Part shown: positions 33,570-42,205 of the stretch, piece by piece
Layout: each line of letters starts with the position of its first letter
How positions within the stretch are numbered: the stretch's first letter is position 1
DNA from: Bacteroidales bacterium UBA7569
Lineage (GTDB): Bacteria; Bacteroidota; Bacteroidia; Bacteroidales; Paludibacteraceae
Assembly: GCA_002477945.1 (NCBI GenBank)
Contig: DLLF01000036.1
Location: forward strand, 101,534-165,533
Length of the DNA stretch: 64,000 nucleotides
Reading direction: 5' to 3'
Made by a program: the position numbers and the translations under genes
The notes under the pieces: model-generated
Seen by the model: only the letters and a program-made list of their open reading frames with translations
Told to the model about the DNA's origin: nothing
Database searches by the model: none

Positions 33570-35048
33570 ATGAAACGAACATTATTTTATATTATAGGTT
33601 TGTTGCTTGCCGCACTGCCCGCCATGGCGCAGATGCTGACGCTTGACGACTGCCGTGGGTATGCGCTCAAAGCCGCTTCTACCCAAGCAGGCGACGAGTT
33701 GCGCCAAGCCGCAGACTATAACCGCCAAGCCGCCCTTGCTGCAATGTTCCCGAAGATTACCGCCAATGCGGCATATACATGGAACTCGCAGCACGCCGTC
33801 CTGCTGCCCAACCAAATGGACTTTTCTTTCGGTACGGCTACGGTGGGGAAAGATGGTTCGGCTTCGTTCCAATGGAGCGAGGGCTCGGCCATGAACCAAC
33901 TGGCACAACAATCACAGCAGTTGCCCGAAGTAGGCAAACAAGTGCTGGCATTGCAAAACGAGTCCGGACAAATGCTCGCTGATGCCTATCAGCAACTCTA
34001 TCAGGCACTTGATCTCGATATGACACACCTGTTTGTCGGGCAAGTAGGTATAACACAACCTATCTATGTGGGCGGTCGCCTGCGCGAGTTGTACCGCATA
34101 GCCAAAGCCACTGAGGAAACGGTGAACATTGAGGCTGACAGCAAGCGCGATGACATCATTGTATCGGTGGACGAAGCCTATTGGCGCGTTATATCGGTGG
34201 AAAAGAAATTGGAACTTGCCACCAAGTACTACAATCTGCTCATTACATTGGAGGACAATGTAACCACTCTCGTGAACGAAGGTATGGCTACTCAGTCCGA
34301 CTTGCTGAAGGTAAAACAGAAACGCGGTGAGGCGGAACTGAAAAAACTGCAAGCCGAGAACGGATTGGTACTCAGCAAGATGGCACTATGCCAGATATGC
34401 GGACTGCCTCTCAACCAAGATATTATATTGGATGATTCGCATATCGGCGAAGTGGTTTTGCATGATTCTATTTCGGACTATTCGTCTATCATTGACTCAC
34501 GTTCCGAAATAAAGATGCTTGAACAGGCACAGAAGATTGCCGAATCGAATGCTAAGATAATGGCAGCAGGGCTGCAACCGAACATCGTGGCATCCGCCAA
34601 CTATATCTACACCAATCCGAATGTGGAAAACGGGTTCAGCAACGACTGGAAAGGACACGGTTTCTTCTCGGCAGGCGTAGTGGTAAATGTGCCGATTGCA
34701 CACGCCGATGATATTCTTCGTCTCAAAGCTGCCAAGCACCAGGCACGCGCCGTGGCTCTCAAAAAAGAGGATGCCCGCGAAATGCTTGAATTGCAAATCA
34801 CGCAAGCCAACCAGAAAGTGTTGGAAGCCAACCAAAAAGTAGTGATGACCGAACTCGGAGTGAAGAATGCCGAGGAGGTGCTGCGTTTTGCCGACGAGTC
34901 GTTCCAGGCAGGTATGGCAACCGCCACCGACCTGATGCAGGCGCAGACTGCTTGGCTCTCCGCCTCGAGCGACAAAATAGATGCCGACATCGAGGCGCAG
35001 ATTTGCGAAACCTACTTCAAGAAGTATACGTCAACGCTAAGATACTAG
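33570..35048 (+). CDS. TolC-family outer membrane efflux protein
   Basis: The outer-membrane exit duct of a tripartite exporter. 492 residues. Signal peptide about 1-20 (MKRTLFYIIGLLLAALPAMA). Two OEP repeats follow: LTLDDCRGYALKAAST starts the first, and TQPIYVGGRLRELYRIAKAT followed by VDEAYWRVISVEKKLELATKYY are typical of the family. The C-terminal half repeats the pattern (EEVLRFADESFQAGMATATDLMQAQTAW). Long helices and beta strands alternate as expected. The HlyD-type gene follows after 42 nt; the stop codon itself lies inside a 9-bp tandem repeat (35044-35079). Confidence 0.92.
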   Translation: MKRTLFYIIGLLLAALPAMAQMLTLDDCRGYALKAASTQAGDELRQAADYNRQAALAAMFPKITANAAYTWNSQHAVLLPNQMDFSFGTATVGKDGSASFQWSEGSAMNQLAQQSQQLPEVGKQVLALQNESGQMLADAYQQLYQALDLDMTHLFVGQVGITQPIYVGGRLRELYRIAKATEETVNIEADSKRDDIIVSVDEAYWRVISVEKKLELATKYYNLLITLEDNVTTLVNEGMATQSDLLKVKQKRGEAELKKLQAENGLVLSKMALCQICGLPLNQDIILDDSHIGEVVLHDSISDYSSIIDSRSEIKMLEQAQKIAESNAKIMAAGLQPNIVASANYIYTNPNVENGFSNDWKGHGFFSAGVVVNVPIAHADDILRLKAAKHQARAVALKKEDAREMLELQITQANQKVLEANQKVVMTELGVKNAEEVLRFADESFQAGMATATDLMQAQTAWLSASSDKIDADIEAQICETYFKKYTSTLRY

Positions 35049-35079
35049 AATCACTAGAACATCTAGAAAACCTAGAAAA
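35044..35079. repeat. Four 9-bp units of the NCTAGAANN type
   Basis: ACTAGAATC, ACTAGAACA, TCTAGAAAA and CCTAGAAAA in tandem. The first unit contains the TolC stop codon (TAG); the array fills most of the gap before the HlyD-type gene. Confidence 0.75.
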
Positions 35080-35090
35080 AACAAACAACA

Positions 35091-36077
35091 ATGAGAAAAG
35101 AGAAAAAAGGCAGTCTGCTGCTCGGTTTGGCAGCGATGTTGATAGTAGTTGTCATCGTTGCCCTTGTGGGAGTGTTTGCTCTTCAACCCGAGGAAATACT
35201 GATTACCGGTGAGGCGGAAGCCACCGAATACCGTGTTTCGGGCAAAGTGCCGGGACGTATTGAGATGTACCTTGCCGAGGAAGGCGACCACGTAAAGAAA
35301 GGCGATACCCTTGTGATCATCAACTCGCCCGAAGTGGAGGCAAAGATGGCACAGGCAATGGCTGCCCGTGCTGCTGCCGAGGCCATTAATGAAAAGGCAC
35401 AAAATGGCGCACAGCGCGAACAGATTGTGGGAGCCTACGAACTTTGGCAGAAAGCCAAAGCAGGTGAAGAAATCTACCGCAAGAGTTACGAGCGTGTACA
35501 ACGCCTGTACGAAAAAGGGGTGGTTTCCGAGCAGAAACGCGATGAGGTAGAGGCACAATACAAAGCCGCTTCCGCGACCGTCAAAGCCGCTAAGAGCCAA
35601 TACGATATGGCTACTGCGGGTGCCCGTGTGGAAGACAAAGCCGCTGCCGCTGCACAAGTAGCGCGGGTGGACGGAATCATCCAAGAGGTAGAGGCTGCCC
35701 GCGCCGAGCGTTACCTGACATCCCCTATTGATGGCGAGGTGTCGGAGCGTTTTCCTAAGACTGGCGAACTGGTCGGACAAGGAAGTCCCGTGATGGCAAT
35801 TGTGGATCTGAATGATATGTGGTTTACTTTTGCCGTGCGCGAGGATATGCTCCGTGGCATCACTCCCGGCACCCACTTGCAGGTACGTATCCCGGCCCTC
35901 GGCGACGACCTACACGAGGTGGCTGTTACCTACGTGAAAGCCATGGGAACCTACGCCACATGGCGCAGCACACAAGCCAACGGGCAATATGATGTCCGCA
36001 CGTTTGATGTCAAAGCAAAACCGCTCACGAGTATTCCGAACCTACGTCCGGGTATGACCGCTATCGTGGTCAAATAA
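35091..36077 (+). CDS. HlyD-family membrane fusion protein
   Basis: The periplasmic adaptor that links inner-membrane permeases to the TolC duct. 328 residues. One N-terminal membrane segment (LLLGLAAMLIVVVIVALVGV, about 8-28). The barrel-sandwich (lipoyl-like) half reads YRVSGKVPGRIEMYLAEEGD and VKKGDTLVIINSPE. A helical hairpin spans about 80-200. The second half-lipoyl motif is TSPIDGEVSERFPKTGELVG, followed by a beta-barrel domain. It is close to the YbhG/YhiI type that works with ABC-2 permeases, in agreement with the two permease genes behind it. Confidence 0.92.
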   Translation: MRKEKKGSLLLGLAAMLIVVVIVALVGVFALQPEEILITGEAEATEYRVSGKVPGRIEMYLAEEGDHVKKGDTLVIINSPEVEAKMAQAMAARAAAEAINEKAQNGAQREQIVGAYELWQKAKAGEEIYRKSYERVQRLYEKGVVSEQKRDEVEAQYKAASATVKAAKSQYDMATAGARVEDKAAAAAQVARVDGIIQEVEAARAERYLTSPIDGEVSERFPKTGELVGQGSPVMAIVDLNDMWFTFAVREDMLRGITPGTHLQVRIPALGDDLHEVAVTYVKAMGTYATWRSTQANGQYDVRTFDVKAKPLTSIPNLRPGMTAIVVK

Positions 36078-36125
36078 TCTCCCTGTTGTTTCCCTGATGA
36101 TACCCTTTCCTTGTTGCTTACAGGA

Positions 36126-36229
36126 GTGGGTGATTAGTGGGTGATTAGTGGGTGATTCCTATGAGGATATTGTGCTATTGCCCATACCTGTATATTAATT
36201 GTTAATTGTTAATTCTTACTTGTTAATTG
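36126..36229. repeat. 11-bp tandem repeat and TTAATTGT array before permease 1
   Basis: Nearly three copies of GTGGGTGATTA (36126-36157), then TTAATTGTTAATTGTTAATT and a further half-copy (36195-36229). The array ends 8 nt before the GTG start codon of the first permease. Confidence 0.75.
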
Positions 36230-36236
36230 AACCAAC

Positions 36237-37412
36237 GTGAGAACGTTTTTCTCATCTATATGGCGTGTGATGAAGCGCGAACTGAGTCGGATGTTCGTGC
36301 GTCCGCTTTACATATTCGCTTCGGTGGGAGTAATGGTACTTAGTACCTTTTTCTTCCTGTCGATTATGCGGAGCGGGGCACCAGAGAATATACCCATCGC
36401 TGTTGTTGATGCCGATCAAACCAGTATCTCCCGCCGTCTGTGCCACGAGATGCAAGCAACTTCAGCGGTGAACATCGTGCTTATCACGCCTGACTATGCC
36501 GAGGCGCGGCGTGCTATGCAGCGGGGCGAAATATTCGGTATATTGGTCATTCCCGACCATTTCTATTCCGACCTCGTTGCTTTCAAGCGTCCGCAACTCT
36601 CTTTCTATACCAACAATGCCTATACCGTCGGTGCCAGTACAGCCTACAAACAACTGCTCACCATGTGTAACCTCACCTCGGGTGCATTCCAGCGTGAAGT
36701 ATTGCGCAAGAAAGGACTGCCCGACGACCTCATAATGAAGCGCATACAGCCTGTTACTATTGAGGCGCATATGGTGGCGAACCCGTGGAGCAATTATGCG
36801 GTCTATCTTGTCTCGACCATTCTGCCGGGTATATTGTCTTTGGTGGTACTGATGCTTACTATCTTTGCAATCGGTTTTGAACTCAAATGCCGTACGTGCC
36901 ACGATTGGCTGCGTGCCGCAGGTGGCAACTACACCATTGCAATGATCGGCAAACTCATTCCCTACACCATATTATATATAGTGTTGGGTATCGGTTGTGA
37001 AGTCATTCTCTTTAAGTTTATGCATTTCCCTGTCAATGGCTCGCTTACCCGTCTGATGCTTGCCATGGTACTGCTTATCTTTGCAATGGAGTCTATGGCA
37101 ATCTGTATCATCGGCGCACTCCCCACTCTGCGTGATGCTGTGTCTATCGGGGCCTTGTACGGTATGTTGGGTTTCTCGCTCTCGGGCTTCACCTATCCTG
37201 TCATGAATATGCTCCCTGCTATTCAAGCGTGGACATATCTCGTGCCGCTGCGTTATTTCTATCGTATCTACGTTAATGAGGCACTGATGGCAGCCCCTGT
37301 CATCAACTCCATTCCGCTCTGCCTGGGGCTGTGTGCATTCTTTATTATGCCGCTGATTGTTTCTCCGCGTCTCTACAAAGCAATGCTCTACCAAAACTAC
37401 CCGCTGAAATAG
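36237..37412 (+). CDS. ABC-2 type permease, first of two
   Basis: A membrane subunit of an ABC-2-type exporter (YhiI/YhhJ-like group). 391 residues. One N-terminal membrane helix near residues 25-45 (LYIFASVGVMVLSTFFFLSI) is followed by a large extracytoplasmic domain (IPIAVVDADQTSISRRLCHE) and five or so C-terminal helices (about 185-380). The call uses a GTG start at 36237; an ATG 33 nt further on (MKRELSRMF) is the alternative, but the upstream residues match the usual amphipathic start of the family. No ATP-binding motif is present. It sits between the adaptor gene and the second permease gene. Confidence 0.88.
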   Translation: MRTFFSSIWRVMKRELSRMFVRPLYIFASVGVMVLSTFFFLSIMRSGAPENIPIAVVDADQTSISRRLCHEMQATSAVNIVLITPDYAEARRAMQRGEIFGILVIPDHFYSDLVAFKRPQLSFYTNNAYTVGASTAYKQLLTMCNLTSGAFQREVLRKKGLPDDLIMKRIQPVTIEAHMVANPWSNYAVYLVSTILPGILSLVVLMLTIFAIGFELKCRTCHDWLRAAGGNYTIAMIGKLIPYTILYIVLGIGCEVILFKFMHFPVNGSLTRLMLAMVLLIFAMESMAICIIGALPTLRDAVSIGALYGMLGFSLSGFTYPVMNMLPAIQAWTYLVPLRYFYRIYVNEALMAAPVINSIPLCLGLCAFFIMPLIVSPRLYKAMLYQNYPLK

Positions 37413-37413
37413 G

Positions 37414-37480
37414 CAATTTGTAAATGGGTCAATTTGTAAATGGCAGCGTATATTAATTGTTAATTTTTAATTGTTAATTC
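37414..37480. repeat. 16-bp tandem repeat and TTAATTGT array before permease 2
   Basis: CAATTTGTAAATGGGT is followed at once by CAATTTGTAAATGGCA (37414-37445), then TTAATTGTTAATTTTTAATT and TGTTAATTC (37453-37480). The second part resembles the array upstream of permease 1. Confidence 0.75.
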
Positions 37481-37483
37481 AAA

Positions 37484-38770
37484 ATGGGTACTTTCCGTTT
37501 TCTCTATACACAGTGGCTGAAGTTCAAGGAGGCTGGGTTTGTCTTCGTGGACGAGTTGCGCCGTGTCTTTCGCGACCCCGGTGTGCTGGTCATTTTTATC
37601 CTTGCGGGTATCGCCTACCCTATCCTCTACAATTGTATCTATTGGAAAGACAATGTGGAGAATGTGCCTGTGGCTGTAGTGGATATGAGTTGCTCGCCCG
37701 AGAGCCGTGAATTTCTCCATCGCTGGAACGCCTGCCCCGACATCACCATCGCCTATTCCTGTGCGTCTATGCAAGAGGCAGAGATGCTGATGCGCGACCA
37801 GAAAGTACACGGGATCATCTATTTCCCCACCGACTACGCTGCTGCTATCAACTCGGGGTTGGAGCAGGCACATATCTCACTATACTGCGATATGTCGTCG
37901 TTTCTCTATATGAAAGCCGTCTATCTGAGTTGCAACCAGGTAATGCTTGAGAGTATGCGCAATATCCAGATTGACCGCTATGAGGCAATGGGCTACAACG
38001 AAGAGTTTGCATGGTCGCTTGTGCAGGACGCACCCTATACCGAGACTGCGCTTTTCTGCCCGTCGGGTGGTTATGCATCATTCCTGATTCCCGCCGTGCT
38101 GATGCTTATCCTCCACCAGACTCTGTTCTTTGGTATCTGTATGCTGGGCGGTACGGCACGTGAGGAGAACCGGCAACTGTTCCTGCTGCCGGGTGCAAGA
38201 CGTTCTGCCAGCGTACTGCGTATCACGCTCGGGCGTTCGATGGCGTATTTTCTCATCTATATGGCACTTGGCGCAATCGACCTGTTGCTTATTCCGCGTA
38301 TCTTCAACCTCCCCCATATCGGCAACCCGATAGATGTGATGAAGTTCTATGTGCCGTTCCTCTTGGCTACCATCTATTTCTCTATGTCGGTGTCGGTCTT
38401 TATCCGCAACCGCGAGAGCGGTATGGTACTGCTCATCTCCTCCACGCTGATATTTCTCTTTATTGCGGGTGTTTCGTGGCCGCAACAGATGTTGCCCAAA
38501 GCATGGTTGTATCTGAGTTATATCTTCCCCTATACGTGGGGAGCGCACGGCTTTATCCATATCAACTCGATGGGTGCCACGTTGGCGCAGACAAGCCGCG
38601 AATATATTGCCCTGTGGATACTCGCAGGCGGATATTTCTGTATCAATTGCCTGTTGCTCTTTGTATTAGGTAAGATACACGACCACAAAGCCGCCAAAGG
38701 TACTTTGGAGATGGAGGAGGTTGATCCTGTTTCGCAAGTCTCTCATCACGAGATTCATGTTGCAGACTGA
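37484..38770 (+). CDS. ABC-2 type permease, second of two
   Basis: 428 residues, paralogous in layout to the preceding permease: one N-terminal helix (VLVIFILAGIAYPILYNCIY), a large extracytoplasmic domain (VPVAVVDMSCSPESREF) and C-terminal helices from about residue 200. The C-terminal tail is hydrophilic and acidic, then His-rich (VDPVSQVSHHEIHVAD). Heterodimeric ABC-2 permease pairs normally need an ATPase; none lies in this operon. A strong terminator follows at 38794-38835. Confidence 0.88.
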   Translation: MGTFRFLYTQWLKFKEAGFVFVDELRRVFRDPGVLVIFILAGIAYPILYNCIYWKDNVENVPVAVVDMSCSPESREFLHRWNACPDITIAYSCASMQEAEMLMRDQKVHGIIYFPTDYAAAINSGLEQAHISLYCDMSSFLYMKAVYLSCNQVMLESMRNIQIDRYEAMGYNEEFAWSLVQDAPYTETALFCPSGGYASFLIPAVLMLILHQTLFFGICMLGGTAREENRQLFLLPGARRSASVLRITLGRSMAYFLIYMALGAIDLLLIPRIFNLPHIGNPIDVMKFYVPFLLATIYFSMSVSVFIRNRESGMVLLISSTLIFLFIAGVSWPQQMLPKAWLYLSYIFPYTWGAHGFIHINSMGATLAQTSREYIALWILAGGYFCINCLLLFVLGKIHDHKAAKGTLEMEEVDPVSQVSHHEIHVAD

Positions 38771-38793
38771 CAATTTTGGCATACTTCCTGACA

Positions 38794-38835
38794 ACAAAAG
38801 CACCGGCTTGACGTATATTAAACCGGTGCTTTTGT
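38794..38835. terminator. Bidirectional hairpin terminator after the efflux operon
   Basis: ACAAAAGCACCGG (38794-38806) pairs perfectly with CCGGTGCTTTTGT (38823-38835). The stem starts and ends in A/T runs, so it can work from either strand; its main client is the exporter operon 24 nt upstream. Confidence 0.8.
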
Positions 38836-39003
38836 TTTGATGATAGTGCAAATCGGTAGATGTTCTCACAATCTGTCGAATCTTCCATGAATCATAATTT
38901 CCTCATAAAACGACCTTTCTGAAAATCTCTTTCCTGTGCGGATTTCGGATGTTTTTCCTGTTTCTAAAAGGTAAAATGGAAGTCGCATTCCGTCTGTCTG
39001 TAT

Positions 39004-39044
39004 CAAGCCGACCTCAACGACCCCTGAAGCACCCCTCAACGAGA
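39004..39044. repeat. 11-bp CCCCTCAACGA-type repeat copy
   Basis: CAAGCCGACCTCAACGACCC, CTGAAGCACC and CCTCAACGAGA in succession. It lies between the efflux terminator and the Dabb gene. Confidence 0.65.
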
Positions 39045-39066
39045 GAATGAGAGGAATCAGGCTTTC

Positions 39067-39378
39067 TTAGTCTTGGATTTCGTAATCCACGGCAGCACGT
39101 CCCGAGCGGCATTTGCCTATATAGGATGCCACTTTCAGGTGCTCGGGGTGGTTCTGATAGGTATCCACATCCTCCCACGTACGGAATGTGCATTGCAAAC
39201 AAATATCATAATCCGTTTTTTTCGCATTGGGAATGTTGATTCCTACCTCTTCGCTGACCAATACGTCAATCTTGTCCCGAAGTGATAATAACCCCTCTCG
39301 GATGATTTGTGCATTCTCTGCTTTCGTGTGTCCTTCTGCTTCGTCTAAGAGACGGAAAAATACTACATGGTGTATCAT
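39067..39378 (-). CDS. Dabb (stress-responsive A/B barrel) family protein
   Basis: 103 residues from the ATG at 39378, giving the typical Dabb start MIHHVVFFRL. The fold is a small dimeric alpha/beta barrel; conserved parts are ISL-like INIPNAKKTDYDICLQCTF and TWEDVDTYQNHPEHLKVASY. Biochemical roles of the family vary and none can be assigned. Residues upstream of this ATG in the same frame are rejected because the promoter at 39441-39471 lies there. It is monocistronic. Confidence 0.88.
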   Translation of the reverse strand: MIHHVVFFRLLDEAEGHTKAENAQIIREGLLSLRDKIDVLVSEEVGINIPNAKKTDYDICLQCTFRTWEDVDTYQNHPEHLKVASYIGKCRSGRAAVDYEIQD

Positions 39379-39440
39379 AACTGTATCTGGTGTGGTTTGT
39401 AAAACTTTTTTCTGTGCGTTGCCTGTATGCAATCGCAGGG

Positions 39441-39471
39441 CAAAAATACTATAATTCTGTTGTCTGTGCAA
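39441..39471 (-). promoter_or_regulatory. Bacteroidetes-type promoter for the Dabb gene
   Basis: On the minus strand TTG (39469-39471), a 20-bp spacer and TATTTTTG (39441-39448). The leader is about 58 nt. Confidence 0.75.
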
Positions 39472-39652
39472 CGTTAAACTTTTGAAATCCGACAAACGCT
39501 CCTCTGCCATATTTGCGTAAACCTGTGTATTGGTATGGTTCTTGTCCCTTTCTCTCTGAACATGGTAGAGCGGAATCGTTTAGGCACAGGCGTGTGCGCT
39601 GTCTTTCGCTCGCGTATGTTTGCCTTATTATTAACTGTTAAACCCCTAAATT

Positions 39653-40174
39653 ATGATTTCTAAACGCTTGCAGGACGCTATCAACGCCCAAATCAATGCC
39701 GAGATGTGGTCGGCTTATCTCTATCTCAGTATGTCTTCTTATTGCCAGAACGAAGGCTATGTAGGAATGGCAAACTGGTTCGCTATCCAGTTCAAAGAGG
39801 AACAGGATCATGCACAAATCTTTATCAACTATCTCCAGAGCCGAGGAGGTCGTGTCCTGCTTAAGGCTATTGATGCAGTGGATACAGAGTGGAATTCTCC
39901 CTTGGCAGCATTTGAACATACATTGAAACATGAGGAAAAAGTAACGTCTCTCATCAACAACTTGATGGCTGCTGCGGTCGAAGAAAAAGACTTCGCTTTG
40001 CAGAGCCGTCTGCAATGGTTTATTGATGAGCAGGTGGAGGAGGAGGAAAATGCTGCCGACATCATCAGAAAATTGCGTCTCCTCAATGGAAACGGATATG
40101 GTATGTATCAGTTGGATCAGGAATTGGCGGCGCGTGTTTATACGCAGGCGGCACCTTTGGCAACTGCCAATTGA
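39653..40174 (+). CDS. Ferritin
   Basis: An iron-storage protein that oxidises Fe(II) and mineralises it inside a 24-subunit shell. 173 residues, standard for bacterial non-haem ferritin. Ferroxidase ligands are visible in QINAEMWSAYLYLSM (Glu), EEQDHAQIF (Glu and His) and VEEKDFALQSRLQWFIDEQV (Glu). A TATGTTTG element lies at 39615-39622, but the -33 box is poor. It is monocistronic, with a possible hairpin terminator at 40203-40241. Confidence 0.95.
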   Translation: MISKRLQDAINAQINAEMWSAYLYLSMSSYCQNEGYVGMANWFAIQFKEEQDHAQIFINYLQSRGGRVLLKAIDAVDTEWNSPLAAFEHTLKHEEKVTSLINNLMAAAVEEKDFALQSRLQWFIDEQVEEEENAADIIRKLRLLNGNGYGMYQLDQELAARVYTQAAPLATAN

Positions 40175-40202
40175 TCTTGTCTGTATCTGCTGCAGCAAAA
40201 TG

Positions 40203-40241
40203 AAAGGCATCGGGTGGACTCGTTTCTGCTCAATGCCTTTT
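40203..40241 (+). terminator. Possible hairpin terminator after ferritin
   Basis: AAAGGCAT (40203-40210) pairs with ATGCCTTT (40233-40240) and is followed by a T. The 22-nt loop is long, so confidence is moderate. Confidence 0.5.
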
Positions 40242-40313
40242 CCTTTGTGAACAATGCTCGTCTGATTAACTGATTTTTGCCGGTTAATGCCGTCTCAAAA
40301 TGTGGGGAATGAC

Positions 40314-40344
40314 TTGTGAGGTTCATTTTCTTTTCGTACTTTTG
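40314..40344 (+). promoter_or_regulatory. pdxJ promoter abutting the start codon
   Basis: TTG (40314-40316), a 20-bp spacer and TACTTTTG (40337-40344). The ATG is at 40353, only 8 nt after the -7 element, so the leader should be a few nucleotides at most. Confidence 0.75.
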
Positions 40345-40352
40345 CCAACAGA

Positions 40353-41069
40353 ATGGCACTCTTGAGTGTAAATATCAATAAGGTCGCTACTTTGCGCAAT
40401 GCACGGGGCGGAAATGTTCCCGATGTAGAACAGTTCGCCTTGGATTGCGAGCACTTCGGGGCGGATGGAATCACGGTGCATCCTCGTCCGGACGAGAGAC
40501 ATATACGCCGCTCCGATGTCTTGAAACTGAAAAAGATTCTTACGAAAGAGTTTAATATCGAAGGAAATCCCACTGCGGATTTTTGCGATTTGGTCTGTGC
40601 TGTCTGTCCTGCGCAAGTGACCCTTGTACCAGATGATCCGGAGCAACTGACCAGTAACCATGGTTGGAATACATTGCAGCATTTCGGCTACCTGAAAAAA
40701 CTTGTGGAAGTATTCCATCAGAGAAATATCAGAGTCTCACTCTTTGTTGATCCCGATCCTGAGATGGTTTTTCATGCCGCACGCATGGGAAGCGACAGAG
40801 TGGAACTTTATACCGGTCCCTATGACGAGTTGTACCGGCAAAATCCACATCATGCTCTGGAAAAATACGCACCGGCAGCCTGCAAAGCAAAAGAGTTGGG
40901 CATCGGCTTGAATGCGGGGCACGACTTGAATTTGCAGAACTTGCGTGCCTTGGTGGAAGCCTTTCCTTGGATAGACGAAGTAAGCATCGGACACGCTTTG
41001 ATTGCCGATGCTTTGTATTTGGGAATCAGAGAAACAATCCTGCGCTACAAAGAACTGACGCACGTGTAA
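40353..41069 (+). CDS. pdxJ: Pyridoxine 5'-phosphate synthase
   Basis: Condenses 1-deoxyxylulose 5-phosphate with 3-amino-2-oxopropyl phosphate to give pyridoxine 5'-phosphate, the last ring-forming step of the DXP-dependent vitamin B6 pathway. 238 residues, normal for PdxJ. Family blocks: LSVNINKVATLRNARGG, DGITVHPRPDERHIR, FNIEGNPT, VTLVPDDPEQLTSNHGW, RVSLFVDPD, RVELYTGPY, GLNAGHDLNLQNL and EVSIGHALIADAL. It is followed after 32 nt by the ExbB-type gene, and the run pdxJ-exbB-exbD-tonB is probably one transcript. Confidence 0.97.
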   Translation: MALLSVNINKVATLRNARGGNVPDVEQFALDCEHFGADGITVHPRPDERHIRRSDVLKLKKILTKEFNIEGNPTADFCDLVCAVCPAQVTLVPDDPEQLTSNHGWNTLQHFGYLKKLVEVFHQRNIRVSLFVDPDPEMVFHAARMGSDRVELYTGPYDELYRQNPHHALEKYAPAACKAKELGIGLNAGHDLNLQNLRALVEAFPWIDEVSIGHALIADALYLGIRETILRYKELTHV

Positions 41070-41101
41070 AATGAATATAACAGAATAAAAAACAATAGAA
41101 T

Positions 41102-41782
41102 ATGCTTTTTCAAATTGACACAGCACAATTGGTGGCGAACCCTGTCATGGAGCAGGCAGAACCTATGAACCTTTGGCAAATGGCAACCTATGGAGGTTGG
41201 ATTATGATAGTTCTTGCCGTATTGTTGGCGTTGGCGGTTTACTTGTTTATTGAACGTCTCGTCGTTATCAATGCCGCAAAAAAAGAAGATAAATCGTTTA
41301 TGGACCGCATAAAGGATTATATCCACGAGGGTAAGATTGATTCGGCATTGAATCTGTGCAGGAAAACCGATACTCCGTCTGCCCGTATGGTTGAGAAGGG
41401 TATATCCCGTATCGGACGCCCTATGAACGATGTGCAGGTGGCGATAGAGAATGTGGGCAACTTGGAGGTGGCAAACTTGGAGAAAAACCTGGTTATCTTG
41501 GCGACAATATCCGCAGGTGCACCTATGTTGGGTTTCTTGGGAACGGTCATCGGTATGGTGCAGACTTTCTACAACATGGCAGGCAGTGCCTCGGGTGTGA
41601 TTGAATTGTCCGCACTTAGCGAAGGTATGTATCAGGCAATGGTCACCACGATAGGCGGTCTCATTGTGGGTATATTGGTCATCTTTGCCTACAACTATCT
41701 CGTCTCCCGCATTGATTCTGTTGTCCGCTTGCTGGAAGGACGCACAATGGAATTTATGGATTTGCTCAACGAACCCGCATAA
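41102..41782 (+). CDS. ExbB/TolQ-type proton channel protein
   Basis: The inner-membrane motor subunit that uses the proton gradient to drive a TonB- or TolA-like protein. 226 residues. Three membrane segments: MIVLAVLLALAVYLFIE near 36-54, and ILATISAGAPMLGFLGTVIG and TTIGGLIVGILVIFAYNYL in the second half, which line the channel. The conserved family block GFLGTVIGMVQTF is present. The ExbD partner starts 9 nt after the stop codon. Confidence 0.93.
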   Translation: MLFQIDTAQLVANPVMEQAEPMNLWQMATYGGWIMIVLAVLLALAVYLFIERLVVINAAKKEDKSFMDRIKDYIHEGKIDSALNLCRKTDTPSARMVEKGISRIGRPMNDVQVAIENVGNLEVANLEKNLVILATISAGAPMLGFLGTVIGMVQTFYNMAGSASGVIELSALSEGMYQAMVTTIGGLIVGILVIFAYNYLVSRIDSVVRLLEGRTMEFMDLLNEPA

Positions 41783-41791
41783 TTTGGTGGT

Positions 41792-42205
41792 ATGGCACTC
41801 AAAAGAAGAAATAAAGTGGAAGCGGGTTTTTCAATGTCCTCTATGACGGACTTGATCTTCCTGCTCTTGCTGTTCTTTGTGATGGCAAGCACTATGTCAT
41901 CGCCAAACGATATCAAGATTAACTTGCCGCAAAGTCGTGCAAAAACCAATACCAAACAGGTGGTGGCGAAAGTGAATATCGATGAGTTGGGGAACTATTC
42001 TGTGGCTGTCGGAAAGCAAAAACCTGTCCCTGTTCAACCTGAGGATTTGGAGGCTTGCTTGATGGGTATCCAAGCCAACGATTCTTCTACCTACATCGCT
42101 CTCCATGCCGACCAGGATATTGCCTACAAAGAAGTGGTGCGTGTTCTGGACATCGCTAACAAGAACAAAATGAAGGTGGTTATCGCCACAAGGAATGTTA
42201 AATAA
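41792..42205 (+). CDS. ExbD/TolR-type motor protein
   Basis: The partner of the ExbB-like protein. 137 residues. A single membrane helix follows a short basic cytoplasmic start; the proton-carrying Asp lies in SMTDLIFLLLLFFVMAS (residue about 20). The periplasmic part (VVAKVNIDELGNYSVAVGKQ, then YIALHADQDIAYKEVVRVLD) has the ExbD fold pattern. The gene overlaps the next by one base (TAATG). Confidence 0.92.
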   Translation: MALKRRNKVEAGFSMSSMTDLIFLLLLFFVMASTMSSPNDIKINLPQSRAKTNTKQVVAKVNIDELGNYSVAVGKQKPVPVQPEDLEACLMGIQANDSSTYIALHADQDIAYKEVVRVLDIANKNKMKVVIATRNVK

